Positions 43,250-52,321 of a stretch of DNA of 64,000 nucleotides are shown piece by piece. The DNA comes from Streptomyces sp. CA-210063. GTDB lineage: Bacteria > Actinomycetota > Actinomycetes > Streptomycetales > Streptomycetaceae. Numbering within the stretch: position 1 is the first letter of the stretch; each line of letters opens with the position of its first letter. Under the pieces are notes generated by a model that was not told the origin of the DNA, ran no database searches, and was given only the letters and a program-made list of their open reading frames with translations. Where the stretch lies: positions 6,634,001 through 6,698,000 of the forward strand of contig NZ_CP102512.1 in NCBI RefSeq assembly GCF_024612015.1, read 5' to 3'. Both the position numbers and the translations under genes were made by a program.

Positions 43250-44050
43250 GTGGGCACAGGGCGGTTGTACGCCGCCGTCGCCGCCGGTGGTTTCAGGCGG
43301 TACGCGACATATCGGGTGGCCACCGCGGCGGGGGTGTTCACCAACACCGTCTTCGGCTTCATCCTCGCATACACCTACCTGGCCCTCTGGCACGAGAAGC
43401 CCCACCTCGGCGGCTACGACCAGGCGCAGGCACTCACCTATGTATGGGTCGGCCAGGCGATGTTCGCGGTGATGGTGCTGGGAAGCGTGGGATTCGAGGA
43501 GGAGTTGATCGAGCGCATCCGCACGGGCGACATCGCCGTCGACCTGTACCGGCCCGTCGACCTCCAGCTGTGGTGGCTCGCCGCGGACATGGGCCGGGCC
43601 CTGTTCCAACTGCTCGGACGGGGTGTCGTCCCCATGGTGTGCGGCGCGCTCTTCTTCGACCTGGCCTTACCCTCCGGCCCACTGCCCTGGCTCGCCTGCC
43701 TCGTGGCGGTCGCCCTCGGGGCCCTCGTCAGCTTCGCGATCCGGTACATCGTCGCCCTGTGGGCGTTCTGGCTCCTCGACGGCGCCGGAGCGATGCAGAT
43801 CACCTGGCTGACCGGAGTCTTCTTCTCCGGGATGCTCCTCCCGCTCAACGTCTTCCCGGGCGCGCTCGGCGACCTCGCCCGCATCCTGCCCTGGTCCGCG
43901 CTGCTCCAGGCACCGGCGGACGTCCTGCTGGGCGAGGCCGACCCGCTGGGCACGTACGCCTTCCAGCTCGCCTGGGCGGCGGTGCTGCTGGCGGTCGGGC
44001 GGCTGATCCAGTCGGCGGCGACACGGAAGGTGGTGGTCCAGGGTGGCTGA
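43250..44050 (+). CDS. ABC-2 type transporter permease (DUF990-like), first
   Basis: A 266-residue membrane protein with six hydrophobic segments (TAAGVFTNTVFGFILAYTYLALW; LTYVWVGQAMFAVMVLG; LLGRGVVPMVCGALFFDLAL; VSFAIRYIVALWAFWLLDGAGAMQ) and the IRTGDIAVDLYRPVDLQLWWLA stretch typical of the DUF990 ABC-2 family. It pairs with the next permease and the ATPase to form an exporter of unknown substrate. GTG 43250; the stop overlaps the next start by eight bases. Confidence 0.87.
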   Translation: MGTGRLYAAVAAGGFRRYATYRVATAAGVFTNTVFGFILAYTYLALWHEKPHLGGYDQAQALTYVWVGQAMFAVMVLGSVGFEEELIERIRTGDIAVDLYRPVDLQLWWLAADMGRALFQLLGRGVVPMVCGALFFDLALPSGPLPWLACLVAVALGALVSFAIRYIVALWAFWLLDGAGAMQITWLTGVFFSGMLLPLNVFPGALGDLARILPWSALLQAPADVLLGEADPLGTYAFQLAWAAVLLAVGRLIQSAATRKVVVQGG

Positions 44051-44924
44051 CCTCGACGACCGCACAGTCGTTCGAATCGAGGAGGAGAACCCGTTCGGCG
44101 AGTACGGCGTGTACAGCCGCGTACGGGACGGTCTGCGCGCCTACCGCATGATCGCCGCCATGTGGATCCGCTCCACGATGGCCTACCGCGCCTCCTTCGC
44201 CATGACGACCTTCGGGAACTTCGCGGCGACCTCCTTCGACTTCGTCGCGATCCTGCTGATGTTCTCCCAGGTCGACGAGTTGGGCGGCTTCGCCCTGCCC
44301 GAGATCGCCCTGCTGTACGGCACCTCCGCCGTCTCCTTCGGTCTCGCGGACCTGATGATCGGCTCCATGGACCGGCTCGGGCGCCGCGTGCGCGACGGCA
44401 CGCTGGACACCCTCCTCGTGCGCCCCGTGCCGGTGCTCGCCCAGGTCGCCGCCGACAAGTTCGCGCTGCGCCGCCTCGGCCGGATCACCCAGGGGCTGTT
44501 CGTCCTCGGCTACGCCCTCACCACGCTCGACATCGCCTGGACACCGGCCAAGGTGCTGATGATCCCGCTGATGGTGTGCAGCGGCGGCCTGATCTTCGCG
44601 GCGGTGTTCGTCGGCGGCGCGGCCTTCCAGTTCGTCGCGCAGGACGCCTCCGAGGTGCAGAACGCCTTCACGTACGGCGGAGCGACCCTCCTGCAGTACC
44701 CGCCGGCCCTCTTCGCCAAGGACCTGCTGCGCGGCGTGACCTTCGTCCTGCCGCTCGCCTTCGTCAACTGGGTGCCCGGGCTGTACGTCCTGGGCCGCCC
44801 CTACCCGCTGGACCTGCCGACCTGGCTGGCCTTCGCACCACCGCTGGTCGGTGTGGCCTGCTGCGCGCTGGCGGGGGTCGCGTGGCGGGCGGGACTGCGT
44901 TCGTATCGGAGTACAGGGAGCTGA
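44043..44924 (+). CDS. ABC-2 type transporter permease, second
   Basis: A 293-residue six-helix permease homologous in pattern to the preceding one (MIAAMWIRSTMAYRASFAMTTFGNFAATSFDFVAILLMF; RRVRDGTLDTLLVRPVPVLAQVAAD). The GTG start at 44043 overlaps the first permease gene. The stop TGA at 44922-44924 is immediately before the ATPase start, indicating one operon of permease-permease-ATPase. Confidence 0.87.
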   Translation: MADLDDRTVVRIEEENPFGEYGVYSRVRDGLRAYRMIAAMWIRSTMAYRASFAMTTFGNFAATSFDFVAILLMFSQVDELGGFALPEIALLYGTSAVSFGLADLMIGSMDRLGRRVRDGTLDTLLVRPVPVLAQVAADKFALRRLGRITQGLFVLGYALTTLDIAWTPAKVLMIPLMVCSGGLIFAAVFVGGAAFQFVAQDASEVQNAFTYGGATLLQYPPALFAKDLLRGVTFVLPLAFVNWVPGLYVLGRPYPLDLPTWLAFAPPLVGVACCALAGVAWRAGLRSYRSTGS

Positions 44925-44926
44925 CC

Positions 44927-44980
44927 GTGGCAGACGTGGCAGACGTGGCAGACGTGGCAGACGTGGCAGACGTGGCAGAC
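44927..44980 (+). repeat. 9-bp repeat GTGGCAGAC x6 at an ATPase start
   Basis: Six perfect or near-perfect tandem copies. Each copy supplies a GTG codon in the same frame, so copy number changes alter only N-terminal length. Confidence 0.95.
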
Positions 44981-45967
44981 AGTGCGTTCATCGAACTCGA
45001 CCGGGTCGAGAAGGTCTTCGACGTCCGGAGGAAGACCGGGTTCCTGCGCCGGGAGCGGCGCGAGGTGCGGGCCGTCGACTCGCTCTCCTTCACCGTGGCG
45101 CGCGGCGAGATGGTCGGCTACATCGGGCCGAACGGCGCCGGAAAGTCCACCACCATCAAGATGCTGACGGGGATTCTGACGCCGAGCGGGGGTCGGCTCC
45201 GGGTCGCGGGCATCGATCCGTCCCGCGAGCGGACGCGGCTCGCCCGTCGTATCGGCGTGGTGTTCGGGCAGCGTACGACCTTGTGGTGGGACCTCCCCCT
45301 GATCGACTCCTACCGGCTGATGCACCGCATGTACCGCATCCCCGACGCCCGTTACCGCGAGAACCTCGACCGCTGCGTCGAACTCCTCGAACTGGGCGCC
45401 CTGCTGGACGTACCCGTACGGCAGCTCTCGCTCGGCCAGCGCATGCGCGGGGACATCGCGGCGGCCCTGCTGCACGACCCCGAGGTGCTGTATCTGGACG
45501 AGCCGACGATCGGGCTCGACGTCATCAGCAAGGCCAAGGTCCGTGAGTTCCTGAAGGAGCTCAACACCGAGCAGGGCACGACCGTGCTCCTGACCACGCA
45601 CGACCTCCAGGACATCGAACAGCTGTGCCGCCGGGTGATGGTCATCGACCACGGACGCCTGATGTACGACGGTCCGCTGACCGGGCTGCACGAGGTGGGC
45701 GAGAGCGAGCGCACCCTCGTCGTCGACCTGGAGCGCGAGCTGCCGCCGATCGAGGCGGCGCCCGCCCGGGTCGTACGGGTCGAGGGGCCCCGGCAGTGGC
45801 TCGCGTTCCCCGCGTCGGAGTCGGCTGCTCCGCTGGTGGCGCGGATCGCGTCGGAGTATCCGCTGATGGACCTGTCGGTGCGGGAGCCGGACATCGAGGC
45901 CGTGATCGCCCAGATGTACGCGCAGCAGGCCGAGCGCGTGGGGGAGACGGGGCAGGCCGTGCCATAG
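44927..45967 (+). CDS. ABC transporter ATP-binding protein
   Basis: A 346-residue ATPase: Walker A GPNGAGKSTT, Q-loop VVFGQRTTLWWDL, signature LSLGQRMRGDIAAALLH, Walker B VLYLDEPTIGLD and switch His in TTHDLQ. Residues 1-18 are VADVADVAD repeats encoded by six copies of a 9-base unit, each beginning with GTG, so six in-frame starts are possible; AGGGAG at 44915-44920 favours the first. It belongs to the antibiotic/daunorubicin-type exporter subfamily that drives DUF990 permeases. Substrate unknown. Confidence 0.93.
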   Translation: MADVADVADVADVADVADSAFIELDRVEKVFDVRRKTGFLRRERREVRAVDSLSFTVARGEMVGYIGPNGAGKSTTIKMLTGILTPSGGRLRVAGIDPSRERTRLARRIGVVFGQRTTLWWDLPLIDSYRLMHRMYRIPDARYRENLDRCVELLELGALLDVPVRQLSLGQRMRGDIAAALLHDPEVLYLDEPTIGLDVISKAKVREFLKELNTEQGTTVLLTTHDLQDIEQLCRRVMVIDHGRLMYDGPLTGLHEVGESERTLVVDLERELPPIEAAPARVVRVEGPRQWLAFPASESAAPLVARIASEYPLMDLSVREPDIEAVIAQMYAQQAERVGETGQAVP

Positions 45968-45990
45968 CCCCGGGGGAGAGGGGCGAGGCT

Positions 45991-46100
45991 GTGTCGTAGC
46001 CCGGGGCGACGAGTGGGGCCGTGTCGTAGCCCGGGGCGACGAGTGGGGCCGTCTCGTAGCCCGGGGCGACGAGTGGGGCCGTCTCGTAGCCCGGTGTGGG
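45991..46100 (+). repeat. 30-bp intergenic tandem repeat (3.5 copies)
   Basis: Units at 45991-46020, 46021-46050 and 46051-46080 differ at one base; a truncated fourth follows. They fill the space between the ABC ATPase stop and the DUF1707 gene start at 46124. Confidence 0.95.
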
Positions 46101-46123
46101 GAGTTCCTCGTACGCTGATTCGT

Positions 46124-46963
46124 ATGACGGACGACCTGCCGGATCTTCCGGCCGCCATGGACCTCCGCGCTTCCGACGCCGATCGTGAACGAGTTTCCGA
46201 GCAGCTGCGGGACGCCCTCGCGGAGGGGCGGCTCGACATGGAGGAGTTCGAGGAGAGGCTGGACGCGACATACAAGGCGCGGACGTACGGCGAGCTGGCG
46301 CCGATCACCCGTGATCTGCCCGGCGCGGGGACCGTGGCACCGCCGGCCGTCGTGCCGCCGTCGTCCATCTCGCTCGTCAAGGGGCCTGCGGAGGGCGCGA
46401 GTTGGCCCGAGCGGATCGTGGGCGGTGAGGGCTCGTCCACGTGGGGCGTGGCGGTCATGTCCGGGTTCGAGCGCAAGGGGCGGTGGACCGTGCCCAAGCG
46501 GTTCGACTGCTTCGCGTTCATGGGCGGCGGGGAGCTGGATCTGCGGGACGCGTACTTCGCGGAGCGCGAGGTCACCATCAACTGCGTGGCGATCATGGGC
46601 GGCATCAGTGTGGTCGTGCCGCCGGGGGTCGAGGTCGTGGTCCGGGGGATCGGGATCATGGGCGGGTTCGATCACAGCGCGGACTATGAGCCGGGGGAGC
46701 CCGGTGCACCCCGCGTGGTCGTCACCGGGTTCGCGTTCATGGGCGGGGTCGAGGTCGAACGGAAGGTGCCGAAGGCCGAGCGGCAGCGGGAGAAGGAGGC
46801 GCGGCGCAGGGAACGGCTGGAACGCCGTCAGGCGCGACGCGAACTCCACGCCTCTCGCCGTGACCACATGCACGACCTGCACGACGCGCATCGCGACGCG
46901 ATGGAACAGGCGCGGGACGCGATGAGGTCGGAGCGGGAACGGCGTAGGCGGGGGGAGCGTTAG
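46124..46963 (+). CDS. DUF1707 and LiaF-like C-terminal domain protein
   Basis: A 279-residue soluble protein. The first 55 residues (MDLRASDADRERVSEQLRDALAEGRLDMEEFEERLDATYKARTYGEL) are DUF1707, a SHOCT-like helical domain. Residues 95-225 resemble the beta-helical LiaF/cell-wall-active antibiotic response domain, with repeated FMGGGELDLRD, IMGGISVVVPPGVEVVV and FMGGVEVE strands. The last 55 residues are a highly charged Arg/Glu/His coil. Possibly a membrane-stress-related protein; no catalytic residues evident. ATG 46124. Confidence 0.87.
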   Translation: MTDDLPDLPAAMDLRASDADRERVSEQLRDALAEGRLDMEEFEERLDATYKARTYGELAPITRDLPGAGTVAPPAVVPPSSISLVKGPAEGASWPERIVGGEGSSTWGVAVMSGFERKGRWTVPKRFDCFAFMGGGELDLRDAYFAEREVTINCVAIMGGISVVVPPGVEVVVRGIGIMGGFDHSADYEPGEPGAPRVVVTGFAFMGGVEVERKVPKAERQREKEARRRERLERRQARRELHASRRDHMHDLHDAHRDAMEQARDAMRSERERRRRGER

Positions 46964-46988
46964 GCCGTTCGCCGACTGCGGGTGTGCG

Positions 46989-47048
46989 GGGGCTGCTCGC
47001 GCCCACGCGGCGGAGCCGCACATGTCAGAGCCCCGCGCCCCTTACGGG
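46989..47048 (-). repeat. Dispersed Streptomyces intergenic repeat, copy 2 (inverted)
   Basis: Reverse complement of the element at 34287-34342: GCGCCCACGCGGCGGAGCCG then CATGTCAGAGCCCCGCGCCCC. Placed between two convergent genes. Confidence 0.8.
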
Positions 47049-47049
47049 G

Positions 47050-48375
47050 CTACAGCTCTGCTGGAGCCGCGCCCTTCAGTTTCTCCAGGTCGAAGACCTC
47101 CGCCATGCGCTCGTAGCCCTTGTCGCTCGGGTGGAGGTGGTCCCCCGAGTCGTAGTCCGCCCGGAGCCGACGCGGGTCGTAGGGGTCGCGCAGGGCCTGG
47201 TCGAAGTCGACGTACGTGTCGAAGACTTCGCCGGAGCGGATGCGGTCGTTGATGGCCCGGCGGACGGATTCCCGCTGGTCGGAGTAGCCGCGGTGGCCGT
47301 GGAAGGGCATGAGGGTGGTGCCGACGACGCGGAGGCCTCGGGCGTGGGCCCGGTCGACGAGTTGGCGGAGGCCGGCGGTGATGGCGTCGGGGTCGGCCCG
47401 GCCGGGGTTCCTGAGGATGTCGTTGACGCCGAGGTCGATGACGACGGCCTTGACACCCGTACGGCCGAGGACGTCGCGTTGGAAGCGGTTGAGGCCGCTG
47501 GGGTTCTCGGCGGGGCGGCCGTTGCCGTCGGTGAGGACGCGGTTGCCGCTGATGCCCTCGTTGACGACGCTGTAGCGGGGCGTGTCCGAGGAGCCGGCGG
47601 CGGCGCGGAGGCGGCCCGCGAGGACGTCCGTCCAGCGCCGGTTCTCGCCGACGGTGGAGGTGACGCCATCGGTGAGGGAGTCGCCGAGGACGACGACCGT
47701 GCCCTCGGACTCTTTGCTCAGCACGTCCAGGGCGGTGACGTACCGCCAGTGCAGGGACTGGGTGGTGTACGGCTCCCCGGTGACGTCCGCCGCCCGGTCG
47801 CCCTCGGCGGTGTACGAGATCTGCCGGGCGTGCGCGTGGTAGGTCGCGGGGCCGGACGGGGTGGGGGAGTAGGTGGTGATCAGTACGTCGCTGTCGTACG
47901 GGATCGCCACCCGTACGACGTCGCTCACCACCTGCTGACCCGCCGCGATGACGACCGTCGGGTTGCCGGCGAAGGTGAGGCGGCGCATGGTGTCGGCCGC
48001 GGCGGCCGCGGTGTTCGTGGTGGCGGCGACCGCGAGGGAGGCGTGGGTGATGGTCAGCGGCTGCTGGCCGTAGAGGTTGGAGAGCGTGACGCGGGCACTC
48101 GTACCGGCGGCCGTCGTGTGCACCACGTTGCGGACCGAGCGGCCGGCGAAGCCGTTCGTCTCGGTGCCCGGCTCCGACCCGCTCGGCGAGGTCGCCCAGG
48201 CGCCGACCCAGACGCCGGTGGAGGCGGGGGCGGCGCTGTTGTGGGGTGCGCGGGCGAAGGTCTCCTGGCGCCGGCTGCCGTCGTCGATGCCGACGCCGAT
48301 GTATATCGCGGCCGAGATCGCCACGACCAGGGCGGCCATGGCCGCCAGAAGTGCATAACCGTGTTGCCTGGTCAT
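47050..48375 (-). CDS. SGNH/GDSL-family secreted or membrane-anchored hydrolase
   Basis: A 441-residue protein with an N-terminal hydrophobic helix (HGYALLAAMAALVVAISAAIYIGV) serving as signal or anchor. SGNH blocks are complete: VVVLGDSLTDG (Ser), NEGISGNRVL (Gly/Asn), VIDLGVNDI (Asn) and DSGDHLHPSDKG (Asp/His). A beta-rich N-terminal domain (GAWATSPSG onward) resembles the usual accessory part of this extracellular esterase type. Substrate, ester of carbohydrate or lipid, unknown. ATG 48375 has GAGGAG upstream. Confidence 0.92.
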   Translation of the reverse strand: MTRQHGYALLAAMAALVVAISAAIYIGVGIDDGSRRQETFARAPHNSAAPASTGVWVGAWATSPSGSEPGTETNGFAGRSVRNVVHTTAAGTSARVTLSNLYGQQPLTITHASLAVAATTNTAAAAADTMRRLTFAGNPTVVIAAGQQVVSDVVRVAIPYDSDVLITTYSPTPSGPATYHAHARQISYTAEGDRAADVTGEPYTTQSLHWRYVTALDVLSKESEGTVVVLGDSLTDGVTSTVGENRRWTDVLAGRLRAAAGSSDTPRYSVVNEGISGNRVLTDGNGRPAENPSGLNRFQRDVLGRTGVKAVVIDLGVNDILRNPGRADPDAITAGLRQLVDRAHARGLRVVGTTLMPFHGHRGYSDQRESVRRAINDRIRSGEVFDTYVDFDQALRDPYDPRRLRADYDSGDHLHPSDKGYERMAEVFDLEKLKGAAPAEL

Positions 48376-48704
48376 GCGGTGTGTTACTCCTCGGGCTGTG
48401 GAGCCCCGAGGCTCCGATGTGATCACCCCATGATGCGGCATGGGACGGGGGCGGCTGGGGAGAACCCCCATCGGTTCCCCCGCCCGGACAGACGCGGGGA
48501 ACTCCTGTTCCGTTCCAGGAGTAGGTCTGAGTAGACCTATGGAGTACGTCACCAAGCATTCGAAGAGCCGAAGATTTTCGAAGAACTGACGATCCGAAGA
48601 ACTGACGAGCCGAAGAGCCGAAGAGCCGACGAACGGACGAGCCGACGAGCTGAAGCGCCGAAGAACGGGACAATGTGTACGGGGGACAGGAACGGGTGGA
48701 GTGA
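48376..48704. promoter_or_regulatory. 329-base divergent region with short repeats
   Basis: No gene is seen. From 48555 to 48670 the sequence is a run of 9-14-base imperfect repeats based on GAGCCGAAGAACTGACGA, lower in GC than the genome. The remainder should contain the SGNH hydrolase promoter (leftward) and the DUF445 promoter (rightward). Confidence 0.55.
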
Positions 48705-50039
48705 ATGGACCGTACGAAAGCGGAAGAGGTGGCGGAAGCGGCAGTGGCCGCCGAGCCGCGCGTGTCGCACCGCACCATGACCACCTTCAGCGCCGCCGAC
48801 GAGGAGAAGCAGCGGGGCGTGCGGCAGATGAAGCTCATCGCGGCCGGCATGCTGCTGTTCGTGGCGGTGGTGTACGTGCTGGCCAAGTGGGCCTCGCACG
48901 AGGGCGCCGGTGCCTGGGCGGACTATGTCGCGGCGGCGGCCGAGGCGGGCATGGTGGGTGCGCTGGCGGACTGGTTCGCCGTGACCGCCCTGTTCCGGCA
49001 TCCGCTCGGGCTGCCCATCCCGCACACCGCGATCATCCCTACGAAGAAGGACCAACTGGGCGTCACTCTCGGTGAGTTCGTGGGCGAGAACTTCCTCTCC
49101 CAGGACGTCGTACGGCAGCGGCTGCGCGCCGTCGGTATCGGCAGCCGGCTCGGCGCGTGGCTCGCCGAGCCGCAGAACGCCGACCGGGTGACGGCGGAGC
49201 TGGCGACCGCGCTGAGGGGCGCGCTGACGGTCCTGCGCGACTCGGACGTGCAGGCCGTGGTCGGGGAGGCGATCACCCGGCGGGCGGGTGCCCAGGAAGT
49301 CGCGCCCGGCCTCGGCAAGCTGCTGGAGCGGATCGTCGCCGACGGCGGCCACAAGCGGGCCGTCGACCTGATCTGCGCCCGCGCCCAGCACTGGCTGATC
49401 CTCAACGAGACGCAGGTCATGGACGCGATCGAGGGCGGCGCCCCCGGCTGGACCCCACGCTTCGTCGACCGGAGGATCGGCGAGCGGGTCTACAAGGAAC
49501 TGCTCCGCTTCGTCACCGAGATGAGCGACTCGCCCGCCCACCCGGCCCGGGGCGCCCTCGACCGCTTCCTCACCGACTTCGCCACCGACCTCCAGTCCGA
49601 CACGGACACGCGTACGCGGGTGGAGCGGCTGAAGGGCGAGGTGCTCGGCCGGGGCGAGGTCCAGGACCTCATCGCCTCCGCCTGGACGGCCGTACGGTCG
49701 ATGATCGTGGCCGCCGCCGAGGACGAGCGCAGCGAGCTGCGGCTGCGTGTGCGGACCTCCCTGCTGTCGCTGGGCACCCGGATGGCGACCGAGCCGATGG
49801 CGCAGGCCAAGGTCGACAAGTGGCTGGAGGGCGCGGCCGTGCACGTCGTGACCACCTACCGCAAGGAGATCACCTCCCTCATCACCGAGACCGTCGCCGG
49901 CTGGGACGCCGAGCACACCACGCGGAAGATCGAGGCCAATATCGGTCGCGACCTGCAGTTCATCCGGATCAACGGCACGGTGGTGGGTTCGCTGGCCGGC
50001 CTGCTGATCTACACGGTGTCGCGGGCGCTGGGGGCGTAG
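48705..50039 (+). CDS. DUF445 family membrane protein
   Basis: A 444-residue protein with an N-terminal membrane helix (MKLIAAGMLLFVAVVYVLA), the DUF445 signature AAEAGMVGALADWFAVTALFRHPLGLPIPHTAIIPTKKDQLG, a long helical middle of repeated amphipathic segments, and a C-terminal helix (NGTVVGSLAGLLIYTVSRAL). The family is conserved in actinobacteria and firmicutes without known activity. ATG 48705 lies in a weak ribosome-site context (GGGTGGAGTGA). Confidence 0.9.
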   Translation: MDRTKAEEVAEAAVAAEPRVSHRTMTTFSAADEEKQRGVRQMKLIAAGMLLFVAVVYVLAKWASHEGAGAWADYVAAAAEAGMVGALADWFAVTALFRHPLGLPIPHTAIIPTKKDQLGVTLGEFVGENFLSQDVVRQRLRAVGIGSRLGAWLAEPQNADRVTAELATALRGALTVLRDSDVQAVVGEAITRRAGAQEVAPGLGKLLERIVADGGHKRAVDLICARAQHWLILNETQVMDAIEGGAPGWTPRFVDRRIGERVYKELLRFVTEMSDSPAHPARGALDRFLTDFATDLQSDTDTRTRVERLKGEVLGRGEVQDLIASAWTAVRSMIVAAAEDERSELRLRVRTSLLSLGTRMATEPMAQAKVDKWLEGAAVHVVTTYRKEITSLITETVAGWDAEHTTRKIEANIGRDLQFIRINGTVVGSLAGLLIYTVSRALGA

Positions 50040-50097
50040 GCCCTGCCCGCGCGGGCACTCGGCCCGGGTTCGCTCGATGTGGAGGGAGCCCGAGACC

Positions 50098-51561
50098 ATG
50101 TCCGTCACAGTCCCGAAGTCAGCGGGTGTGATCACCACCGCCGTACCGTCGCGCCTGGACCGTCTGCCCTGGTCGCGCTGGCACTGGACGGTGGTGATCG
50201 GCCTCGGCACCGTGTGGATCCTCGACGGTCTGGAAGTGACCGTCGTCGGTAACATCGCGGGACGGCTCTCCGAGGACGGCAGCGGTCTGCCGATCACCTC
50301 CGCGCAGGTCACGGGAATCGCGGCCGCGTTATACGTGGCCGGCGCCTGTTCGGGCGCCCTCTTCTTCGGCCATATGACCGACCGGTTCGGCCGCAAGAAG
50401 CTGTTCATGGTGACGCTGGCGGTCTATCTGGCGGCGACCGCGCTGACGGCCGTCTCTTTCTCCTCCTGGTGGTTCTTCCTCTTCCGCTTCCTCACCGGTT
50501 TCGGTATCGGCGGTGAGTACGCGGCCATCAACTCCGCGATCGACGAGCTGATCCCGTCCAAGTACCGGGGCCGCGTCGACATCGTCATCAACGGCAGCTT
50601 CTGGCTCGGCGCGATCGGCGGTTCGCTGCTGTCGATCGTCGCCCTGAACACGGACCTCTTCGCGGCGAACGTCGGCTGGCGGCTGACCTTCGCCCTCGGT
50701 GTGGTGCTGGGCCTGGTGATCCTGCTGGTCCGCCGGAACGTCCCCGAGAGCCCCCGCTGGCTGCTGATCCACGGCAAGGAACAGGAGGCCGAACGGCTGG
50801 TGAGGGACGTGGAGGAACAGGTCGAGACGGAACAGGGCCGCCCGCTGCCCGCGGCCGGCCAGGAGATGACCATCCACCAGCGCGGGAGCGTCGGCTTCGG
50901 CACGATCGCCCGTACGGTCTTCTCCCGCTACCGCCGCCGCGCGGTCCTCGGCTTCTCCCTCTTCATCGGCCAGGCGTTCCTCTACAACGCGATCACCTTC
51001 GGCTTCGGCGCGATCCTGACCACGTTCTACGACGTCCCGACCTCCGACACCGGCTACTACTTCGCCGTCATCGCCGCCGGCAACTTCCTCGGCCCGCTGC
51101 TGCTGGGCAAGCTGTTCGACACGGTCGGCCGCAAGATCATGATCTCGTCGACGTATCTGCTGTCGGGTGTGCTGCTCTTCGGCACGGCCTGGCTGTTCGA
51201 CCGGGGGTCGCTCGACGCGGTGACCCTGACGGTCTGCTGGTGCGTGGTGCTGTTCTTCGCCTCGGCCGGCGCGAGCAGCGCCTACCTGACCGTCTCCGAG
51301 GTCTTCCCCATGGAGACCCGGGCCATGGCCATCGCCTTCTTCTACGCCCTCGGCACCGCGGCCGGCGGCATCAGCGGCCCGCTGATCTTCGCCCAGTTGA
51401 CCGAGTCCGGCGTCGTCGCCGACACCGTCCTCGCCTTCCAGATCGGCGCGGGCCTCATGTGCGCTGCGGGACTCGTGGCGGCGTTCCTCGCGGTACGCGC
51501 GGAGCGGCGCTCCCTGGAGGACATCGCCCAGCCGCTGTCGGCGACGGCCGCCGCCAACTAG
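50098..51561 (+). CDS. MFS transporter, sugar/metabolite porter type
   Basis: A 487-residue 12-helix transporter. WRWTVVIGLG-like first helix (WHWTVVIGLGTVWILDGLEVTVVG), motif GHMTDRFGRKKLFMVTLAVY after helix 2, FRFLTGFGIGGEYAAINSAIDELIPSKYRGR typical of the sugar/aromatic acid:H+ symporter branch, and LLLGKLFDTVGRKIMI in the second half. Substrate not predictable. ATG 50098 has GGAGGGAG upstream. Confidence 0.9.
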   Translation: MSVTVPKSAGVITTAVPSRLDRLPWSRWHWTVVIGLGTVWILDGLEVTVVGNIAGRLSEDGSGLPITSAQVTGIAAALYVAGACSGALFFGHMTDRFGRKKLFMVTLAVYLAATALTAVSFSSWWFFLFRFLTGFGIGGEYAAINSAIDELIPSKYRGRVDIVINGSFWLGAIGGSLLSIVALNTDLFAANVGWRLTFALGVVLGLVILLVRRNVPESPRWLLIHGKEQEAERLVRDVEEQVETEQGRPLPAAGQEMTIHQRGSVGFGTIARTVFSRYRRRAVLGFSLFIGQAFLYNAITFGFGAILTTFYDVPTSDTGYYFAVIAAGNFLGPLLLGKLFDTVGRKIMISSTYLLSGVLLFGTAWLFDRGSLDAVTLTVCWCVVLFFASAGASSAYLTVSEVFPMETRAMAIAFFYALGTAAGGISGPLIFAQLTESGVVADTVLAFQIGAGLMCAAGLVAAFLAVRAERRSLEDIAQPLSATAAAN

Positions 51562-51613
51562 GGCGCTGACGGCTGTGGCCAACCAGGGCAGCTGACGGCC
51601 GCCGCAGGAGAGG

Positions 51614-51727
51614 GCCGCCGGATGATGACCGCAGGCCAGGGCCGCCGGACGATGACTGCAGGCCAGGGCCGCCGGACGATGACTGCAGGCCAGGGCCGCC
51701 GGACGATGACCGCGGGCCAGGGCCGCC
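51614..51727 (+). repeat. 27-bp intergenic tandem repeat (4.2 copies)
   Basis: Units at 51614-51640, 51641-51667, 51668-51694 and 51695-51721, two of them identical, then six further bases. The unit is GCCGCCGGACGATGACTGCA plus GGCCAGG. They occupy the 267-base gap after the MFS gene; no ORF there is convincing. Confidence 0.95.
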
Positions 51728-51828
51728 GTCATCGTCGCTACTCAGGTACCGCTGAGTACCTTCGGGGTGCGGCCGACTGAGTATCCGTACTCTGTCGGCC
51801 CGCCGCCCGCCCCGGAACCCTCGTACGC

Positions 51829-52287
51829 ATGACCGAGAAGCTGCTCCGCCCCCTGCGCACGCGCCCCTGGCCGGAACGCTGGCTGACCCGCCTGCTCGGC
51901 GCCGCTCTCGCCGCGGCCGCGTACCGTCTCTGTCTTCCGTGGGATCTGCGTAACCGGCCCGAACTGGAGGGTTCCCTCACGGAGACGACCCCCGTGACCG
52001 CCCTGGGGGTCGTCGTCCTCGCCCTCGTCCTGCTGCTCCTCGCGGCGTACTTCGGCCGTCGGGACGCCCTGGCCTGGCCGTTGCTCCTGGTGGCCGTACC
52101 GCCGTCCGCCCTGATGTACGTGTCCTTCCACGGCCACCCCGAGCCTCCCGACGCCGCCGTCTGGCCCCTCGCCTGGGCCTTCTTCACGCTCGTCCTCGGC
52201 GCGTGGGTGCTGATCGCGTCGTCGGTGGCGCGGCGGTTCCGGGTGGAGGCGGTGGACGAGGAGTGGCTGCTCAGGGCCCAGCGGTGA
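51829..52287 (+). CDS. Hypothetical membrane protein
   Basis: A 152-residue protein with four hydrophobic segments (LLGAALAAAAYRLCL; ALGVVVLALVLLLLAAYF; LAWPLLLVAVPPSALMYV; PLAWAFFTLVLGAWVLIASSV), basic N-terminus and charged C-terminus. No family recognised. ATG 51829. Convergent with the next gene. Confidence 0.75.
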   Translation: MTEKLLRPLRTRPWPERWLTRLLGAALAAAAYRLCLPWDLRNRPELEGSLTETTPVTALGVVVLALVLLLLAAYFGRRDALAWPLLLVAVPPSALMYVSFHGHPEPPDAAVWPLAWAFFTLVLGAWVLIASSVARRFRVEAVDEEWLLRAQR

Positions 52288-52321
52288 GCCGTCGCAGAGG
52301 GCGGGCGGTGTCACCGCCGCG

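Noticed and set aside
45991..46100. CRISPR array
   Set aside because: Units are directly tandem without spacers; no cas genes in the window.
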